Shown in pieces: positions 59,992 to 64,000 of a stretch of DNA of 64,000 nucleotides. Origin of the DNA: Xanthostigma xanthostigma. Taxonomy: Eukaryota; Arthropoda; Insecta; Raphidioptera; Raphidiidae. The stretch spans positions 34,545,501-34,609,500 of the forward strand of contig OY754465.1 of NCBI GenBank assembly GCA_963575645.1, in the 5' to 3' direction. The notes under the pieces were generated by a model that was not told the origin of the DNA, ran no database searches, and saw only the letters and a program-made list of their open reading frames with translations. The position numbers and the translations under genes are program-made. How positions within the stretch are numbered: position 1 is the first letter of the stretch; every line of letters starts with the position of its first letter.

Positions 59992-62321
59992 CATTTACGA
60001 AGAATATGTAATTTCAGTTGTCATGAGCGCAACATATGGGGCGTAATCTCCCGTTTACATACGCTTTTTTCAAAACTTGCAGTGACCATGCGGCACTGCA
60101 ACTGCGATGGATATATTTTCATTGTTGGTGTGCAGAAAGCATTGTAAGAAAATCTGGTTTGACAATGACATTTGAATTTTGATTGAGACCACACATAGGT
60201 ATTTCTCCATAAGATGATAGTGGAGTGGATTGGGAAAAAAAAGTCTTGAATCCGGTGTGTCTCGAATCGAAAAATGTTTCCTACAAAACTGTAGAGTCGA
60301 GCTCCCCCGGCATTTTGGTATAGTTTGTGATCGCATGTCGGAGAGGGCGGCGGGGGATTTGTCGCTTTAAAGTTCCGGAAAACCTGTTTTTGCCCCATAA
60401 CTCGGCCATTATTATCGGGAAAAAATGTTCCAACAAAAGTTGTAAAGAAAAAGAATCCGCGTAAGCTCGTTCCAGACGGGCCTGATCAGACAACCCGTTC
60501 GCGAGATATCGCCATTTTAAATTTAGTGAAACGATAAATTTTCTAAGCTGTGTATTCATGTATTTAACATAGTTTTTTAATTTTTATACAATTTCCACTT
60601 CGAAACAACATTTTTCTACGTATACGGATCGAGCTTTCGCTTGAAAAGCAATCTTTTTCTCTGTACTGCGTAACTGCGTTGCAACTTGCAGAAAGCATTG
60701 TCTAGCTTAGAAATCGGGTGCGGGATTCCCGATTACATTTTCGTTCACTGCTCAGCCTTCTTTTGTTTCATAGCCTATGTTACTGGGGTATAATTCTTAT
60801 TAGTATATTTCGATTATAAATGCGACTTTTTTAGAACCCATTGACAAGTTATCTGAAAAAGAAGGGTCCTGACAAAAACAATTAAAATACTGAAGTTTTA
60901 AAATACTTAACGAAAGTGTATCATTTGGTTTACGCGAATTCAATGTTGTAACATACTATAGAAAACACGATAACTATTATACGATTTTAATTATTTTAAT
61001 GAAAACTTTTTAATATTCTACCGGTAACTATATTATAACGGTCGGGCGTATAGACTCTTATTCATTATACATTTTTTTTTCAATAAAACTATCGCGTCGA
61101 TAGTAATTACAAATCACTGCTGTAAAGTTACTCTCAGCTGTTGAGCGTCTATAATTCACAATCTCGCTCTCTCTAAAGTTACTTTTTCATTTCAAATAAA
61201 ATTAACTGTCTCATTACTAAGATCATGAAGCGTTTAGGTCATTATTTTTTACAGTTAACATAATAACATTTATCTAAATTAACGACATTTTGCACTTTAA
61301 TTAATAATTACATAATGGCAAGATTTATCATTTAATTAGGCTATTTTTCTATTAATTATTAAAATTAAATCTATAAAGAAGCAAAGACTACATTAAACAA
61401 AGCCAAGCAATTCGGCAACTGGCCAAAGGCAAGAGCCAGGCCATTTACAATTAAAAAAAAAAAAATATTAAAACGCAGTCGTTCAAGTAATTAATGTGAA
61501 AACTGGTTTATGATATTGTGTTTTCGTGCGTTCGTTGCCAAGTCCCAGAAATCTTCGGGCAATTTGAACTGAACTGTTCGAACCAATTCAAAATTGTTGC
61601 TTGTTTTAATTAGACTGATGTTTTCTAATAAACTGATTTATTACTAAAATCAGTGTAGCGTGCGTTTAAAATACTTTACTTGTGGAGTGGCTAATCAGTC
61701 CTATAAAAGTAGGTGCTAACTCTATACAGAAATAGAACTGTTAAAATCAAGTTCGAAGAAGTCCAAGAATTGTTTTGCGTCTAGCCGATGCTAGAGGCAT
61801 CAATCCCGAAGTTTCTCAATTCGCCATGGTATCATTTTAATATAATTTAATACTTGTCGCTACCGGCGGCTCGACACGTGATCGGCGAGGGCAAGGGCTC
61901 CACCATATTACAGTCGGTTCCACCGTATTATTTAGACGCATGGGTAGACAAATCTAAGTTGTCATAAATGTTCCATATCACATCACATTAATACCAATAA
62001 ATATAACAATATTTCGTGTTAGTCACGCAATCTTCCGACTTAATTTACAAATATGGAGAGCTAAACACTTATTTTTATCAAAATAGAATATAACCTAGGT
62101 ATGTTACTCAGGGATAGCGTAGCATTTAATTGCCATAATTGGTGAAAGAATGTTTGTAATCGGTTCAGTAGTCCCAGAGATTATCCCCAACAACAAACAC
62201 GTTTAACCTCTTTAAATATAATTGTTGTGTATTTAGTTATAAATTATTAGAATTATTTTTGGTTAAGTTACGGAAGTAAATTATCCGTCTAATTGTGAAC
62301 ATTTAAAATTATTTCAAATTG
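59992..62321. other. Intergenic; unrecognised open frames at 60021-60559, possible LTR remains near 61.5-61.9 kb
   Basis: Two overlapping minus-strand frames (60398-60021 and 60559-60281) have no known domain and look like repeat-derived translation. The stretch before the gag relic may include leader or LTR sequence, but no matching second LTR or primer-binding site was identified. Confidence 0.35.
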
Positions 62322-62877
62322 GGTCAGTTTGACCATAATGATGCAAATTGGGCAATATTTTTTGCTCGCTTAAAAAAGTATTTTATAGCAAATAAAATTC
62401 AAGTAGATGTAACGAAAATAGCAATACTTTTAAATTTGTTTAGTTAGCAAACATATAAGCTTATTTACGATTTGTGTTACCCATCAAAATCAGAAGATAA
62501 GACGTTAAAAGAACTAGAAGAAATATTTGATAAACAATTTAAATCGGTAAAATCGTATTATGTCACGAGACACGATTTTTATGCAGCTAGAAAGCAATCC
62601 AATGAGTCGGTTGCCGAATGGTTAGCTAGAGTAAGTTTGGCAACATTATGCAACTTTTCCGCTGAATCTTTGGAGAGATTGATAACTGACGTATTCGTTA
62701 TTGGGCTGGAACCCGAAACGTTACGGGAACGCCTGTATGAAGAAGATAACAACGAAGTTAACAGTTGTAAAGGCACTTCCGCTTGCGCAGACTAAAGAAT
62801 CGGCATTAATTCGTAGAGAAAGGGAACAAATTAGGTGTGAACCACTAAATAAAATAAATCAAGGAATTAAGAAATGA
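62322..62877 (+). pseudogene. Broken retrotransposon gag-like gene
   Basis: One frame from 62322 encodes a gag-type capsid region with tryptophan- and phenylalanine-rich helices, then residues such as ESVAEWLARVSLAT and FVIGLEPETLRERL that are typical of gypsy-like gag (Retrotrans_gag). It is interrupted by an in-frame TAG at 62445-62447. A 1-nt shift near 62762 moves the rest to another frame that ends at 62877. No protease, reverse transcriptase or nucleocapsid zinc knuckle follows in the window. It is an inactive fragment. Confidence 0.75.
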
Positions 62878-64000
62878 TTACTGGATGGTTTCATGCTATT
62901 TAACTCTAAAGGGTCAAAGAAAGTTAAATGCATTAAAATCAGTAGCGGAAAAAAGAAAATCAGGTACTTTATTTCATTTCCAAACAGGTTAGAGAAAATT
63001 TATAATGCATGTATTCCACAAACAGTTAACTTTTTATATAGGTCTTTTTACAGAAAACCAAAAAATATTAAAGCTACTATTTTTTCGTATACTGGTCAGT
63101 GACCACAATTAAATAATTAAAGGATCAAGCCCATTTGTCGGATCAAAGAAAAAGATGAAAATGTGTGACTGCAGTGTGAGATAAAGAAAGAAGTTTTCTG
63201 ATATATTTAAGTGTGTGAGATCCTGGATGATGATATAGTAAGTTGTTGTTTTTAGAGGAAGAAGGATCATAGAAAACTATCAAGACGAAATTTTTATTTT
63301 TCGCAACGTTTCGTGTTGTAATTAACACTTCATCAGGCGATCTACAAACATTAATACTAATGAATCTCACAAATAAATACAAAATTATTACATACCATAA
63401 AATACTAGATCTTGACATAGTCAAAATAAAATTATTATTGTCATATCGTAATGTAAGTTGAAATAATGTTAGACAAAATTTTTGCATCAATAAAATAAAA
63501 ACCAATCTTCAATTGTGTTTTAGAACATAAAAATATATAATGATGTCTTGCTAGATATGGGACAATTTTATTTATAAAATTAATTATGTTGTTCTGTTGA
63601 AATATGTACAAAATAATACGATAAGATATTATTTATCAATGTTTTTTCCAATTAATTGATGATTTAAAACAATCATAAGAATAGGTACAACGGCACTAGG
63701 TATTTATAAAATTATTGTCAAAAAATTTGGTGAGGCGATCGGAAATATTTGCTCCATCGACAATCACAATTTTGTGGGTGATACTGTCCATAAATTGCAA
63801 CAGCCGTCGAACGCAACCTCAATGTGAGGTTCGCCTGAGTTAACTAGCAACCAGCAAAACATTTTCTATGCCAATTGAAAAATGATACCAATAGAATTTA
63901 GATCAAAATTAAACATTTCTCAAAATATTCCCTTCTCTTATTCCTTTCGTTTTTGTAAAATGTCTGTTCGTCTGCTTCTCTGTCGATGTCGGCCAACTGG
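62878..64000. other. Window end, non-coding; possible Penelope-like terminal motif on the minus strand
   Basis: On the minus strand at about 63340-63290 the text reads CCTGATGAAGTGTTAATTAC followed by CACGAAACGTTGCG. This resembles the GATGAAG...CGAAACG signature of Penelope-like pseudo-LTRs. No coding part was found with it. Confidence 0.35.

Noticed and set aside
60021..60559. Overlapping minus-strand frames that look protein-like
   Set aside because: No conserved motif, overlapping each other in different frames, set in repeat-like DNA. Not supported as a gene.

Overview
The window is a stretch of AT-rich, intron-rich animal nuclear DNA, almost certainly from an insect. It has GT-AG introns, three conserved animal genes split into short exons, and dense MITE/foldback, hAT, mariner, Penelope-like and tRNA-derived repeats. 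The order or species cannot be fixed from the sequence alone. It contains no prokaryotic features, no CRISPR array and no rRNA.

Three protein-coding genes lie head-to-tail on the minus strand. In transcription order these are a Hip1/Hip1R homologue (56463-35658, 17 exons, 976 aa), a Rabex-5/RABGEF1 homologue (26152-17880, 7 coding exons, 783 aa) and eIF2-beta (15370-6898, 5 exons, 324 aa). I assembled each by reading exon by exon. Splice phases agree at every junction and the exon lengths sum to a whole number of codons. Two of the neighbours act in endocytosis: Hip1R couples clathrin coats and PIP2 membranes to actin, and Rabex-5 activates Rab5 on early endosomes. eIF2-beta is a translation initiation factor subunit.

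Region by region: 1-6.7 kb is the downstream flank of eIF2-beta with two MITE families. 6.9-15.4 kb is eIF2-beta, its introns holding a TTAA-flanked palindrome, a Penelope-like fragment, a TA-flanked MITE and a mariner-like derivative. 15.4-17.9 kb is intergenic, with a 947-bp hAT-type element (8-bp target duplication) and a Harbinger-like element. 17.9-26.2 kb is Rabex-5 with several palindromic elements. 26.2-35.6 kb is intergenic and rich in repeats, including a 1048-bp hAT-type element and a second copy of the 947-bp family. 35.7-56.5 kb is Hip1R, whose introns hold a 1.4-kb near-perfect palindrome abutting a tRNA-Gly-like relic, a nested set of foldback elements, and more hAT insertions. 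56.5-64 kb is the upstream flank with MITEs and a broken retrotransposon gag.

The most distinctive observations concern mobile DNA: a 23-bp element made of little more than two hAT termini yet flanked by a perfect 8-bp duplication, a hAT element nested in another hAT family that has spread as a composite, a three-level nest of palindromic elements, and two foldback families that share terminal sequence. No previously undescribed enzyme system was seen.
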